From the NCBI GenBank assembly GCA_027923505.1, contig BROI01000002.1, positions 1,302,001 to 1,366,000 on the forward strand: 64,000 nucleotides of DNA. Direction: 5' to 3'. Made by a program: the position numbers and the translations under genes. Under the pieces are notes generated by a model. That model did not search any database and was not told the origin of the DNA. It saw only the letters and a list, made by a program, of their open reading frames with translations. This DNA is from Mayamaea pseudoterrestris. Taxonomy: Eukaryota; Bacillariophyta; Bacillariophyceae; Sellaphorales; Sellaphoraceae. Positions 1-9,990 of the stretch are shown in pieces (positions within the stretch are counted from its first letter, which is position 1; each line of letters starts with the position of its first letter).

Positions 1-504
1 TGTACAAAAGACGCGAAACTGTCCATCGTTCGTTCCCACCGCAAAGGCTTGCCCACGATGAACGCTTTGAATGCGCCGAATTCCGCGACTACTGCCTTGT
101 GGAGAGGCTGAATGATCGTCGCGGCGACTATCCAAATGACGCGCCAAAACTGTTCCGCAAAGATCACGATTGGAATCGCTTCGCGAGTTTTCGGAAGGTT
201 CGTGTACGTAATTGCGTCGGCGACGCTTGACCGAGTCGTTTCCCTCGAAAGCGTCATTGACTTGAATCACTGTAATTCCATTCTCATTGCCCGCCAATAC
301 AATCGGATAGGGATCCAAAAAGGCTGAATGCGTAAAGGCGTGTCCTCGATACAATGCTGCCTGTTGCGTATGCTTTTCTTGTCGCTGGCGAATCAAAGTG
401 TTGGCGAGTCGACTAGCTTTGCTGCGCGTGGCGGCTTGACTAACTGCTCCAAAACCATGATTGTAAACGGGAGCGTTAAGAGTACAGGCATCGAGAGAGG
501 GCAT
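1..504 (-). CDS. Partial WD40-like protein, N-terminal part
   Basis: An open frame runs without a stop from an ATG at 504 to the window edge, giving the first 168 residues of a longer protein. It starts MPSLDACTLNAPVYNHG. Two stretches look like WD40 blade strands: PIVLAGNENGITVIQV near residue 69 and FAVGTNDGQFRVF near the edge. The segment between them is basic and serine-rich (KRRRRNYV, then SENSRSDSN). WD40 propellers act as scaffolds, but the piece is too short to say which family it belongs to. It is divergent from the ankyrin/BTB gene, whose first ATG is under 100 bp away, so the two share a promoter region. The product assignment is an inference from two short strand-like motifs. Confidence 0.6.
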   Translation of the reverse strand, partial: MPSLDACTLNAPVYNHGFGAVSQAATRSKASRLANTLIRQRQEKHTQQAALYRGHAFTHSAFLDPYPIVLAGNENGITVIQVNDAFEGNDSVKRRRRNYVHEPSENSRSDSNRDLCGTVLARHLDSRRDDHSASPQGSSRGIRRIQSVHRGQAFAVGTNDGQFRVFCT

Positions 505-601
505 AATGTCTTATAATAAATTTTGGTGGAAGATGGCTTGGAGCTTGGAGCTTGGTGGAGGATGGATGTTTCCTGCGGCATACGAGTAAGCCTCGTTCGC
601 C

Positions 602-3600
602 ATGGTCGAATGCGGCGAGATGATAAAGTCCACGTCATCATTACTTAAGTCCGTGCAACGGATAACAAACTTTGGAAAACGTCCTTACGTCGTACCGCAA
701 ACACTTTCGCGGTCGCCGCGCCACCTTCGCGACCCCATCACAACGTCCACCATGACGGAGCTACGAGCCGATGCGCCAGCCTTTACTCCGACTATCATTG
801 ACAGTCGAACGAATGAATCTCTGAAAACAGTTGGCGGGCGTGTCGAGATGCATCGAGGCGTCAAGAAGAACCATGAGCATCAGCAGTCTTCACGCCATGT
901 GTTCGGCGATGCCGTTTCGACATCTATCGATGCCAACGTTTTCAAAAATACCAACAAGAAAATGTCCAAACGGTGTAAACGACGATATAGAAGTAAATCT
1001 GTACGAGAATCCTTGGACTGGGTGCATGACCGCGATGCAGCAGTTGCTAATAATGACACGTATCAGCCGCACGAATCAACATGGAGTCATGCAGACTCAC
1101 TTTCGGTGAGCGCCACTTTGCCAGAGGAGGAGCCATTTCCGATACTGGGAACGAGAAAATGCAAACGCGATCCGTTGCTGCATGAAGTTTGGACGCTGAC
1201 GGACCGCATTCAAACAAACGTGGCGAGCGAGTGGAAAAGTCCTTGCACAATCGATGACCAAGCAGCAGCAGCTGACAACGACACGAGTCACACTAGCATG
1301 CGAGATTTTGCCAAGCGACACGGGCTAACATTGCTTTCCAGCTGGAACGATGCGACGTTGCACGGCGACGAAGGTGTCGACAAAGGCGGGAGCGTGTCGA
1401 ACGACGAAGGCAATCATGACGCTGAGCACCCAATTCTGTATTCGCGGAGGCGTATGAATGTTTCCAAACTACGCGACAAAATGTTTGATTCACTCAGCGA
1501 AAGACTACATAATCAGCGCGCTTTAGATGCAGCAGCAGAAGAAAAGACTGTTAAAGAAGAGGCCAAGGTTGCAGCACTGAGTGAAGCTGCATCGACTGTC
1601 GACGAAAGCTACGCTTGGGAGTATGTGCAGACGACAGCTCCGACAGCGTTAGAGTCACTTCCGCCCTTGGATCAAAGCTATCTTGACGCGGCGAATCCGT
1701 TGCACGAGGCGATTGAAAATAACGATGAACAGGCCGTCAGCTTGCTACTCCGCAGAGACGACGACCTTTTATATACTACGACCAGCTGCTCCCCGATACA
1801 ATTGGCCGTTTCGCGAAATCGACCAAACATCTTGCGACTCTTGCTCAAGAATCAGACTGTAAGCTCACTTCCAGCCGACCCAACGTATCCACCAGCTCCG
1901 CACATGGCAGTGAGGCGGGGCCATGAAGACTGTTTACAGCTGCTCCTGTCACATTCGACGAATATTGTTCTGATCAAGGACGAGAAGAGCGGCAACAATT
2001 TACTTCACGCTTGCTGCAGTAAGAGCGTTCCTTTTTCGACTCTGCAGCTCGTCCTTTACGTGACATCAAACAGCTCGTCGACGCTTCTCTCCAAAGCCAT
2101 GATGTCCGTCAACGATCGCAGTGAAACACCCCTTCACACTGCCTGTCGACTGGGGCTATGCGCCCACGTGGATGTGTTCTTGTCAAACCTTGGGTTCACC
2201 CTCTTGTCTAAGCTATTCCAAATGAAAGACAATGACGAACAAACTCCGTTCTTGGCTGCTGTGGCATCCGGATCCACCGACGTTGTCATGAGCCTCTTCA
2301 TGTGGCGAGGCAATAATCATGTCAAAATATCATCCAAGTCTATTCCTTGTTCATTGTCGTGGGCAGTCAAGACGCGAAACGTGGACATGGTCATGCTGCT
2401 CCTGGAATTCAACGATCCCTGTGGGCGTGGATATGACTTGGCGAGAGCTCTTCGCGTCGCTTTGGAAGGAAGTGAAGTCGTCATGGATCACGACGATTAT
2501 GATACGTTGGAGCTTTGTCGCGTACTGGTGCAGGCAGGAGCAAACCCTTGCGATTCAAGCGGCGAAAGTGGACTCGTCATGGCAGTTAAGAAGCGGGACA
2601 GTCGAACTCTGGCCACTTTGATCGACTCGTACGACTGTCGTTTGCAAGAGATGCGGACGGAGCGATGCAAAGATCCTGTCCTACAAAAGCAACCAGCATC
2701 GTTCTTTGCTGGCATGGATTCACGCGAATCTGCTGAAAGGTCAAGTTCGCTACGGGAAGCGTTAGTGACTGCCCTCTTTGACTTTCACGTTGCAGCTACA
2801 GAAAGTGCGAGCAAATCCTTCTTGTGTGCTCAGGTACTGTTTCAAAGAGGCGCGGAGCTTGGAACGTCAGGACTGTCGCGCCTCAAGCGGAGCATCACCT
2901 TGAGATCCCTCCAAGACAATACATTTTCATCTGACTTTATTGACCGACAGTTCATATATCGAGTGGCGCATTTAGACATTGAGACTATAGGTGTGAATGC
3001 AAATAATGAGATGCAATGGAGCATGGCAATGCTTCACATGCCTTGGATGACATCGGCAGACGTTAAAAGCAGCTCTTGCCAGTTTGTTAAGACGAACGTT
3101 AATCGAGGCAGCTTTTCTCGCCCTGATGTTATAATCAAGGCTGATGATGGTAAGAGATTTGCGGCGCATGCTTCCATTCTCTCCGAAAAGAGTGAAAAGC
3201 TTGCTGCTGCAGTTCACTTCCATCTGATGAGTAAGCAAGAAAGTGACATGCTGGAGATTCATCTTGATGCTTCATCCGAGCTGTGCCTTTTCTTTCTGCA
3301 ACACATCTATCATGGCTCTATGCTGAAGCTAGAAGTTCTTAACAAAGATCCGGTCAGAATCGTACACAGCATTCTCGACCTCCTCATTCTTGCCGACGAA
3401 TACATTGTGCCCTCCTTGACTCAGGAATGTGTTATGAGGCTTCTTTCAAAAGATATCTGTCAATGCTTCTGTCGATCCTGCACGAAAACAGTCTATGATC
3501 AGTCATTGTCTTGTTATCAAGCATGCGGTCCTACTGTTTGTTTGACTACGGATACGTGTTTAGATATTCTGGCCGTCACACAGCACATAAGACAAGGTGA

Positions 3601-4018
3601 TCTGCCTTGCACGAGCTCGCTTTCCGTATTGTGGGAGGAACCGACTTTATGGGGACCAGCCGATAAGCATGAGATGAGTGTCGACCCTTTGGATGCGTTA
3701 AGCGAAGCCGTGCATCGCTACATTCTTTTGCATTATGGAGAATTACTAGAAAGTGACTCTTTTAAAGAGCACTGCTGCGACTCACAGCTCAAAGAAGTTT
3801 CGAGCAGGGAGCGAGCACAAGAGTTCTTATTGCTATGTCTCGGCCAATGTGCCATCTCTCCCATTGGAGTTTACGAGATTCGCTCAGTTTCTTTGACCGC
3901 AGTGGCTGCCGGTGACCCACTTGTTGAGCAATTACTGCCGACGAGAGTTTGCAACGGTTCCAGTAGGCAAGAGCCGGAGCCGAGCCGGAACCAACTTAAT
4001 CAGCATTTGGACCGGTAA
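602..4018 (+). CDS. Ankyrin repeat and BTB/POZ domain protein
   Basis: A single exon encodes 1138 residues. Residues 1 to about 360 are low-complexity and charged. Ankyrin repeats follow at about 364-680, seen in PLHEAIENNDEQAVSLLL, PLHTACRLGLCAHVDVFL and TPFLAAVASGSTDVVMSLF. A BTB domain lies at about 839-950 (RPDVIIKADDGKRFAAHASIL). A Cys-rich patch, CQCFCRSC, follows it. Ankyrin plus BTB proteins usually act as Cullin-3 substrate adaptors or scaffolds; that role is inferred here. The start is uncertain. The ATG at 602 is the longest choice, but an in-frame ATG at 752 sits in the caccATGac context used by many genes in this window, and the 50 residues between them are basic and poorly structured. 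The true protein may therefore be 1088 residues. Confidence 0.8.
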   Translation: MVECGEMIKSTSSLLKSVQRITNFGKRPYVVPQTLSRSPRHLRDPITTSTMTELRADAPAFTPTIIDSRTNESLKTVGGRVEMHRGVKKNHEHQQSSRHVFGDAVSTSIDANVFKNTNKKMSKRCKRRYRSKSVRESLDWVHDRDAAVANNDTYQPHESTWSHADSLSVSATLPEEEPFPILGTRKCKRDPLLHEVWTLTDRIQTNVASEWKSPCTIDDQAAAADNDTSHTSMRDFAKRHGLTLLSSWNDATLHGDEGVDKGGSVSNDEGNHDAEHPILYSRRRMNVSKLRDKMFDSLSERLHNQRALDAAAEEKTVKEEAKVAALSEAASTVDESYAWEYVQTTAPTALESLPPLDQSYLDAANPLHEAIENNDEQAVSLLLRRDDDLLYTTTSCSPIQLAVSRNRPNILRLLLKNQTVSSLPADPTYPPAPHMAVRRGHEDCLQLLLSHSTNIVLIKDEKSGNNLLHACCSKSVPFSTLQLVLYVTSNSSSTLLSKAMMSVNDRSETPLHTACRLGLCAHVDVFLSNLGFTLLSKLFQMKDNDEQTPFLAAVASGSTDVVMSLFMWRGNNHVKISSKSIPCSLSWAVKTRNVDMVMLLLEFNDPCGRGYDLARALRVALEGSEVVMDHDDYDTLELCRVLVQAGANPCDSSGESGLVMAVKKRDSRTLATLIDSYDCRLQEMRTERCKDPVLQKQPASFFAGMDSRESAERSSSLREALVTALFDFHVAATESASKSFLCAQVLFQRGAELGTSGLSRLKRSITLRSLQDNTFSSDFIDRQFIYRVAHLDIETIGVNANNEMQWSMAMLHMPWMTSADVKSSSCQFVKTNVNRGSFSRPDVIIKADDGKRFAAHASILSEKSEKLAAAVHFHLMSKQESDMLEIHLDASSELCLFFLQHIYHGSMLKLEVLNKDPVRIVHSILDLLILADEYIVPSLTQECVMRLLSKDICQCFCRSCTKTVYDQSLSCYQACGPTVCLTTDTCLDILAVTQHIRQGDLPCTSSLSVLWEEPTLWGPADKHEMSVDPLDALSEAVHRYILLHYGELLESDSFKEHCCDSQLKEVSSRERAQEFLLLCLGQCAISPIGVYEIRSVSLTAVAAGDPLVEQLLPTRVCNGSSRQEPEPSRNQLNQHLDR

Positions 4019-4128
4019 ATACCCATGAGGGGTTGCAACGATACATTTGCTGGGATTTTTATACGAATAGGAATTAATTTAGGTTATGAGTCAAATTTTT
4101 ATCTTCAAGTTTTGCAATTGCGGATTGA

Positions 4129-6147
4129 CTACCAGTCACCGCCTCCCGACAAGACATCCCTCTTGTTGCCAGCAACGCGTCGGGCATCCTTGTCAATCTT
4201 GGGGCAGTCGACAATTGTATGACCCAGACCTCCGCAAAATGAGCAACCAGCTCCTCCATTCTCATCGCGAGGATCGTCCAACATTTGTAGCACGGGAGGA
4301 ATACGCTGCCGGGCTTCCCGCAGTAGTCCCTTCAAATCCAACAACGTCGTCTCGGAGCAACTCTTGTTGATAAATGTGGTTGCAACTCCCGTCTTGCCGC
4401 AACGACCAGTTCGTCCAATACGATGCACGTAGTTCTCAATCTCCTCGGGCATGTCAAAGTTAATAACGTGCTGTATGTCTGGAAAGTCGAGACCCTTTGC
4501 AGCAATGTCAGTCGCAATGAGCACATCCTTCTTGCCGCTTTTAAAAAGATTAATGGCCTCATTGCGTTCCTCCTGGTCCTTGCCACCATGAATAGATACA
4601 GCGTCAACACCCTTGAGCAACAAGTACTCGTGAATGTCATCAGCGGCGCCCTTGCGCTCGCAAAAGATAATGACTGGCGGAGCAGTCTTTTGTAAGCAGT
4701 GCAGCAAGTAGACAATCTTGGCCTCCTCCTTGACGTATTCCACTTCCTGGATCACGTCCAAGTTTGCCGCACCAGCTCGACCAACATTGACAACAATTGG
4801 CTGCACCAGCGTCTCCTTGGCAAAGGCCTGAAACTTTGCTGGAAACGTGGCCGAGTAGAGGAGCGTCTGCCGTTGATGTGGAAAGTAGTTCATAATCTCA
4901 CCCACTTCCTCGTCAAAGCCATCCGACAACATTCTGTCTGCTTCATCCAGGCAAATGTACCGACAATTCTGCAACGTCACGGCTTTGCGCTTTAAAACAT
5001 CTCGCAGTCGACCAGGTGTGGCGCAAATGGCATGTATCCCACGCTCCTTGACCACCTTGAGTTGATCATGAAGACTTTCGCCGCCAATCAATAGTTGCGC
5101 GCGAAGCTGTGGATATGTATGCTGCTGATGCTGACCCTTTCCGTGCTGCAGTGCATTCGCCAGTTCCACAATGAGATCAAAGGTTTGTCGTGCAAGCTCG
5201 CGTGAAGGCGCCAGTATGATTCCAATTGGTCCTTCGCCTGCCACCAGTGGCATGCGCAGCTCCTCCTCCAGCGCCGCCATGATGAGCGGCAAACTAAACG
5301 CCAAAGTCTTGCCGCTTCCCGTAAAGGCAATTCCAACCATGTCGCGACCGGCCAAAGCAACCGACAATCCCTGCATTTGAATCGGTGTTGGTCTCTGAAT
5401 ATTCTTTTCAACTTGTAGATAGTGTAAAATAGGCGCTGGCAGTTTTAAATCAACGAATCGCTTCACGGGCGGAGGAACGTCATTGCCTTGCACCAGCATG
5501 TGCCACTCCTTTCGCATAGCTTCCCACGCCTCCGGTCCTTCCTTCAAAATCCACGACGGCGCCGTCCACGTGCTTGGCATTGGTTTGGCGTACACCATGC
5601 CGGACGCAATCTCGGAGGCTGCCTGCAGCGCGTTGGTTTGCACCTGCGAGGCTTCGCGCAGAATGCGCTGCTCCTCGTCGCGGCGCTGCTGCTGCTCGCG
5701 CTCCGCCGCAGTCTGCTGCAGAGCGGCTGCTTGTTCCAAGAGTGAAATGACTTTAGGAGTATTGTTGTTGTCAATGCCATTGTTGTTTGCTTCTCCTTGT
5801 TGCGATTGATCATTTTCGTCGTGAGTTGCTCGTTCATTTCGACGCTCACCATCATCATGTCCCATTATTTGCTCCATTGCTTGCCTTCTTCGCTGCGATA
5901 CAAATGACGTTTGATTTTGGTGCTGTTTTAAGAATGCTTCCTCCTCTTGTTGCCTTCGCTTGGCTGCCGTCACGACAGTCGTCGAGTCGTCGTCCGCCCT
6001 TGACTCATGTTCCAACGAAAAATCATTCGACTCTTCCTGCTGCTGCGCCTTTCGCTTGGCACGCTTGCGTCGCCATTCGTCGAGGCGAGTCTGCTCGTCA
6101 GCATCAGTATTGTCATGGATGGTACTGTCGTTGTCGTGAGCCGTCAT
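4129..6147 (-). CDS. DDX41: DEAD-box RNA helicase, DDX41/Abstrakt type
   Basis: One exon encodes 672 residues. All helicase motifs are present: the Q motif PTPIQMQ at about 254, Walker A AFTGSGKT at 274-281, PSREL, DEAD at about 401-404, SAT at 432-434, and HRIGRTGR near the end of the second RecA lobe. The sequence VALAGRDMVGIAFTGSGKT is characteristic of DDX41/Abstrakt, and the C-terminus has the CCHC zinc knuckle CSFCGGLGHTIVDCPKI that this family carries. DDX41 is known as a spliceosome C-complex helicase acting in the nucleus. The N-terminal 190 residues are Gln/Glu/Arg-rich and probably disordered. The start at 6147 is chosen because it is the first in-frame ATG of the open frame and has the context ttcaccATGacg. 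Confidence 0.93.
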   Translation of the reverse strand: MTAHDNDSTIHDNTDADEQTRLDEWRRKRAKRKAQQQEESNDFSLEHESRADDDSTTVVTAAKRRQQEEEAFLKQHQNQTSFVSQRRRQAMEQIMGHDDGERRNERATHDENDQSQQGEANNNGIDNNNTPKVISLLEQAAALQQTAAEREQQQRRDEEQRILREASQVQTNALQAASEIASGMVYAKPMPSTWTAPSWILKEGPEAWEAMRKEWHMLVQGNDVPPPVKRFVDLKLPAPILHYLQVEKNIQRPTPIQMQGLSVALAGRDMVGIAFTGSGKTLAFSLPLIMAALEEELRMPLVAGEGPIGIILAPSRELARQTFDLIVELANALQHGKGQHQQHTYPQLRAQLLIGGESLHDQLKVVKERGIHAICATPGRLRDVLKRKAVTLQNCRYICLDEADRMLSDGFDEEVGEIMNYFPHQRQTLLYSATFPAKFQAFAKETLVQPIVVNVGRAGAANLDVIQEVEYVKEEAKIVYLLHCLQKTAPPVIIFCERKGAADDIHEYLLLKGVDAVSIHGGKDQEERNEAINLFKSGKKDVLIATDIAAKGLDFPDIQHVINFDMPEEIENYVHRIGRTGRCGKTGVATTFINKSCSETTLLDLKGLLREARQRIPPVLQMLDDPRDENGGAGCSFCGGLGHTIVDCPKIDKDARRVAGNKRDVLSGGGDW

Positions 6148-6390
6148 GGTGAACTTGTGTGTCTGCACGCGCTTTCGTAACGAGCGGTTCGTGCGTGACA
6201 GAATGTCCTATCGGTTCTGACTTTAGCTATCTTACTCGTACGGCAAGCAAGGTGGTGCTGCGTCGCAAAAGCTCGCTATCCATAAATTAGGCAACCAGTA
6301 TAGTAACCAAGCACAATATGAGTGTTAAACCTTCGAATGCGTTCCCGAAACTGTTATCTCTTGTAAAATTTCTGCAAGGCTCAACTGCTT

Positions 6391-6786
6391 TTACATGAAC
6401 GGCTGGACACACTGCGCGACAATATCAAGAGCGGCCTGACTCTTGTGCAGCTCCTTTACTTCCTTCCATCCAGAATAGCTCCATTGGAAGAAATCAAAGG
6501 TTGTTTTTAGATCGCGATTGGGATGCATCTGGCACTGCCCTTTCCACACTGCCAGCTTCAACAGTGAGCTTGCCTCCAATTTTTCAAGCTTTGCCAGGAG
6601 TGCTACAACTCCCCTTTTATAATGACTTCGACTTAGCGATGTTGGATGAAAAACTTTGTAGAAGATACATCCGTATACCTCATGCTTCCATCTGTTCAGA
6701 CCCAGCTGCGCAATACGCGGGTAAAGACTGTTGGCAAAATCTTCAGCGTGCTTCATAGTGTAATCATTATTTCGGTAATAAGCCAT
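6391..6786 (-). CDS. Small hypothetical protein
   Basis: A 131-residue frame opens with MAYYRNNDYTMKHAEDF. I do not recognise a family. The protein is rich in aromatic residues and in Lys/His (LNRWKHEVYGCIFYKVF, TTFDFFQWSYSGWKEVKEL), predicted mostly helical, with no signal peptide or membrane segment. Amino-acid composition is that of a real folded protein rather than a chance frame, and the frames on the other strand look less protein-like. It lies between DDX41 and the thioredoxin-like gene, divergent from the latter with 238 bp between the two ATGs. A short conserved stramenopile protein is the likeliest reading; function unknown. Confidence 0.6.
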   Translation of the reverse strand: MAYYRNNDYTMKHAEDFANSLYPRIAQLGLNRWKHEVYGCIFYKVFHPTSLSRSHYKRGVVALLAKLEKLEASSLLKLAVWKGQCQMHPNRDLKTTFDFFQWSYSGWKEVKELHKSQAALDIVAQCVQPFM

Positions 6787-7024
6787 GATCCTTCGTCCCA
6801 ACAGCAAAGGCGACAAGATGTAAATCAAAGAATGCAGATAAATGGAGAGAAGAAGCTTCTCAAAATCTTTACAGCAAGTTTACTTGTGACATGAAACATC
6901 CCGCGAAGACGACTTCCTCTTTCAGTTTGCTGTGACGCTACGACAAAGGTTAACCGCTGCGACAAATCGTGACAACCGCTCGTCGTCACAAAAACGGATG
7001 GGCATCACATTTTCCAATTCCACC

Positions 7025-8376
7025 ATGACGGCCAAGCCACCCAAGACGAAGAATGGTACACCTCCACCAGTGGATAAGCTACTTATGCCTGCGGTAGGCA
7101 TTGCTCTAGCATTACTTGCGTATCAATTTTTCAAAGGCATTAGTGGAGAGGTGAGTGAGGCGAAGGTCATGTTTACTCGCGGCATGCTTGTCGACATTGG
7201 CCATTCCATCGACATGTACTTCCAGAGCAATGCAATCATATCCTTACTTACATGATTCACACACAGATTCCTCGCATCAATCCATACGATGAACTAGAGC
7301 TTCGATCAGTCTTTTTCGGCGAAGGTTCCGATGGCAACTCCTTCGCTGTGCTGTGTCATTCCGAGGAAACAAATCTTCCCATTAGTTCCGTCTTTTCCGA
7401 AGCATCGGCGGAAACAACTCCGGCCGACTTTCGGCTTATGGACTGCAACTATGTATTGCCCTCGAGTGGAAAGTCTGTGGCGGAGCGATTCAAATTCAAT
7501 CTGAAGAAGCGGCCCGTCATTTTCGTCTCGGGCGCCGTTGGACCTCCCCAACAGGTACCCGACAAGTATCTGAAAACGGGAAATATGCTGGCCAAGTATT
7601 TGCGCGATAAATTGGAGATTCGAGCTGCCAAAGTGGAAACGACGCAAGATTTGCGAAGCAAGTGTTTGGACAAGGACTATTGCGGATTGCTGCTCAAGGG
7701 CACCAAGGAGTCGCCCCAATATTTGAAGGATGCCATGAAGAATATTCTCAAGGAGTTTCCAACCGTTTCATTTGCCGCCGTCGACTCGACCGTTTTGTAT
7801 GTATTAAACCTAGAGGAGCACTTGCCGGAACTAGCGGATGGACAGCCCCGATTCGTCGTTTTCAAAAAGCTCAAGGGATCACTCGAAGTTGGCGGCGATC
7901 GGCTACAAACCAGTATTGCAGCCCTTCCAACCAATGGCGTCAGCTATGGCTTGATAAGTAACTTAGTAGGTGATTCAGTTAGTGGAAAGAAGGAGTTTCA
8001 AAAGATTTCGACGCTGCCCGTTGTCAAGACGCGAACAAAAAAGCTGGAGGAAAGTGAGCGCGCCAAGCGGAAACGAAAGCTTGATCAGTCGAAGCGTAGC
8101 CAGGAAAGTCGATCACCATCAACACAACCAAGTGGTAGCGTTCCAACGTCGCAAGAAAACGACGGCTCGCGAGATGGCCGCAAAGCGGAGCGTGAGCGAC
8201 GGAGAGCGGAGCATTACGCCTCACAAGGGAAAACCCCAGAGGAAATTGCGGAGCTGGAACGACAGCGGGAGCAAAAGCAAGAAGAGGCGTCCGCATGGAA
8301 CATTGAATCGGACGAAAGCTATGGCAATGATGGGGACGATGAGGAAGACGACGGAGAGGTTGTTGATTTGGACTAG
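7025..8376 (+). CDS. Membrane-anchored thioredoxin-fold-like protein
   Basis: Two exons, 7025-7150 and 7267-8376, joined across a phase-0 intron of 116 nt (gtgagt...cacacag), give 411 residues. Start context is caccATGacg. Residues about 19-38 form one membrane helix (LLMPAVGIALALLAYQFF). After it come two stretches with thioredoxin-like strand-helix pattern: SFAVLCHSEE to RPVIFVSG, and CGLLLKGTKE to PRFVVFKKL. Neither contains a CxxC pair, so a redox role is unlikely. The last 120 residues are charged, with a Lys/Arg-rich run, an ERERRRAEHYASQGKTPEEIAELERQ-type coiled coil (given here only in part) and an acidic tail EEDDGEVVDLD. It could be an ER or nuclear-envelope chaperone-type protein; this is inference only. 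Confidence 0.75.
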
Positions 8377-8521
8377 TGTATTAAGTCGTAGACTTCCGTT
8401 CAATCATCTCACTCTTTTCATCGTGCTAAGTATTGTGTAAGTTGTTTCCTATAAAGTAAATTATTTGTGGTTTCACATCTGTATTGAGCCATCCCGTCAC
8501 GAGACTACCTGTACCTCGCAC

Positions 8522-9676
8522 TCAATGCTCAAGTTCAATCATGGTAATCTCCACCGCCGATCCTTCCTCACCACAGTGGTAAATCCACGGAGCCAAGTCT
8601 TCCGCTGGAGTCTCGCCGGCACTCCAAAATAGATTGCCATGATAGCAAAATTTCATCCGCTCGCGCTCCAAACGAAAGGTCAATGTCGACCCTGCATCCT
8701 CGGGCAAGTTGATTGAAATACTATCCTTATCCATGCGCGTCTCTCCAACACTATTCAAATCTTCCTCTATACAAGAATATGAAATGGACCGCCGTCCATT
8801 CTCCTCGTTCACTCGTGGCTTGTGCAAGCGCACCTTGTAGGCAAGCCGCGTCGCTTCCGACACCCATCCAAAGTCCAACCAGTCCAGCTTGTCAGCGTCA
8901 CGAATCCTCAACACATACGCACTAATTCGTCGATGATGCTTGTTACCCGTCTTGATGACATGCGGCTTGTCGTTCAGCCACGCTTCAATGGAATGTGGAA
9001 GCTGCAGGCGACCAAAGTCGGCCACATTGGTGATTTCGCACCGGGCCGCTTGCTCCGTGCACACCCACTCGGCCTGGTACCACGTGAACGAGTAAAAGAC
9101 TTCGGTTAAACCATATTGATCCACCATGAGACGAAACTCTTGCTCCTTGGACTCGTCGGAAAATGATGGAGTCGTTAAGCAAAGAGCCAGTGGCGATGGC
9201 CGACTGACATTGCGAGCGTGATAAATGAGTGACTGAAATAGTTGAGCGTCATCGTCAATGTACAAATTGCCGTCCTTGTCCTTAGTCATGATATTTTGAC
9301 TACTCCAGCGCGACAGTAGCGCTTCAAACCAAGGAATTTCGTTGAGTGTGGCGCGTGGAACATCCATTTTCGTGCCTCGGACATTGAGGCAAACGAGACC
9401 GGTGCTGCTGTTGATTGAATCGTCGGCGCTGCAGTCCGCCATGGAAACCGACGGCGACAATACTGGTTGCGGATTGATCACGACAATGGGTGGTTCGAAC
9501 CGCTGCTTTTTAGGTGCTGGAAGAATAATGACGTCGTCGTCTTGTTCTTGTTCGTCGGCTTGTATTTGTTGATCGGCTTGCTGCTGCTCCACGTTCATGA
9601 CGGGAATGGCGACGAACAATGGCGCCGCCGGCGAAACCACCGCTTCAACCTTGTCTGCGGAAGCTCCGTTGCCCAT
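8522..9676 (-). CDS. KCTD-type BTB (T1 tetramerisation) domain protein
   Basis: One exon encodes 384 residues. Residues about 94-195 match the potassium-channel tetramerisation (T1/BTB) fold: GLVCLNVRGTKMDVPRATL, then DKDGNLYIDDDAQLFQSLIYHAR. The C-terminal half has beta-rich stretches (RISYSCIEED is typical of its texture, ending in FCYHGNLFW and VEITMIELEH) that I cannot assign. No channel pore or membrane helix is present, so it is a soluble KCTD-like protein; such proteins often bridge Cullin-3 to substrates. The N-terminus MGNGAS fits an N-myristoylation signal (Gly2, Ser6). Residues 30-60 are Gln/Asp-rich and likely disordered. It ends 145 bp from the convergent thioredoxin-like gene. 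Confidence 0.82.
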   Translation of the reverse strand: MGNGASADKVEAVVSPAAPLFVAIPVMNVEQQQADQQIQADEQEQDDDVIILPAPKKQRFEPPIVVINPQPVLSPSVSMADCSADDSINSSTGLVCLNVRGTKMDVPRATLNEIPWFEALLSRWSSQNIMTKDKDGNLYIDDDAQLFQSLIYHARNVSRPSPLALCLTTPSFSDESKEQEFRLMVDQYGLTEVFYSFTWYQAEWVCTEQAARCEITNVADFGRLQLPHSIEAWLNDKPHVIKTGNKHHRRISAYVLRIRDADKLDWLDFGWVSEATRLAYKVRLHKPRVNEENGRRSISYSCIEEDLNSVGETRMDKDSISINLPEDAGSTLTFRLERERMKFCYHGNLFWSAGETPAEDLAPWIYHCGEEGSAVEITMIELEH

Positions 9677-9990
9677 TCTTCCTTTCGTTGCTTGCTGTTC
9701 TTGACAAGAAAGGACTGGTTGTTCGCTCTGCGAGGGGCTCTGCGAGGCAAGAACATGAATGAAGCAATCGTGGTTTTGCGGTTTCGCTGGTGGCGCACAT
9801 CGATGACGTCATGCAGAGCGTCACGCAAGGTCATGCATGCGCGCGTCAACGGATTTATCTGTCGCTACGGTACACAACAACGCTTTGATGAGTGAAAGTC
9901 GTCGACCATGGCATTGGATGATATTGAACGGGCCCTTTCAATTTGCTATCGCCGTCATTTTACTGTAAATACTCACATTTGTCATCAAAA
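9677..9990. promoter_or_regulatory. Divergent intergenic region with TGACGTCA box
   Basis: This 314 bp gap separates two divergent start codons (KCTD-type gene and ankyrin/coiled-coil gene). It contains a perfect 8-bp palindrome TGACGTCA at 9804-9811 and a GCGTCA hexamer at 9818-9823. In diatoms TGACGT, ACGTCA and TGACGC are known as CO2/cAMP-responsive elements bound by bZIP factors. One 8-mer is expected by chance about once per 65 kb, so function is a guess. Frames crossing the gap show no protein-like sequence. Confidence 0.35.

Noticed and set aside
6391-6828. N-terminal extension of the small hypothetical protein to 6828
   Set aside because: The extra 14 codons begin with TTG, not ATG; the first ATG is at 6786.
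9467-9895. 142-residue frame spanning the KCTD start and the intergenic region
   Set aside because: It overlaps the N-terminus of a well-supported gene and shows no protein-like pattern.
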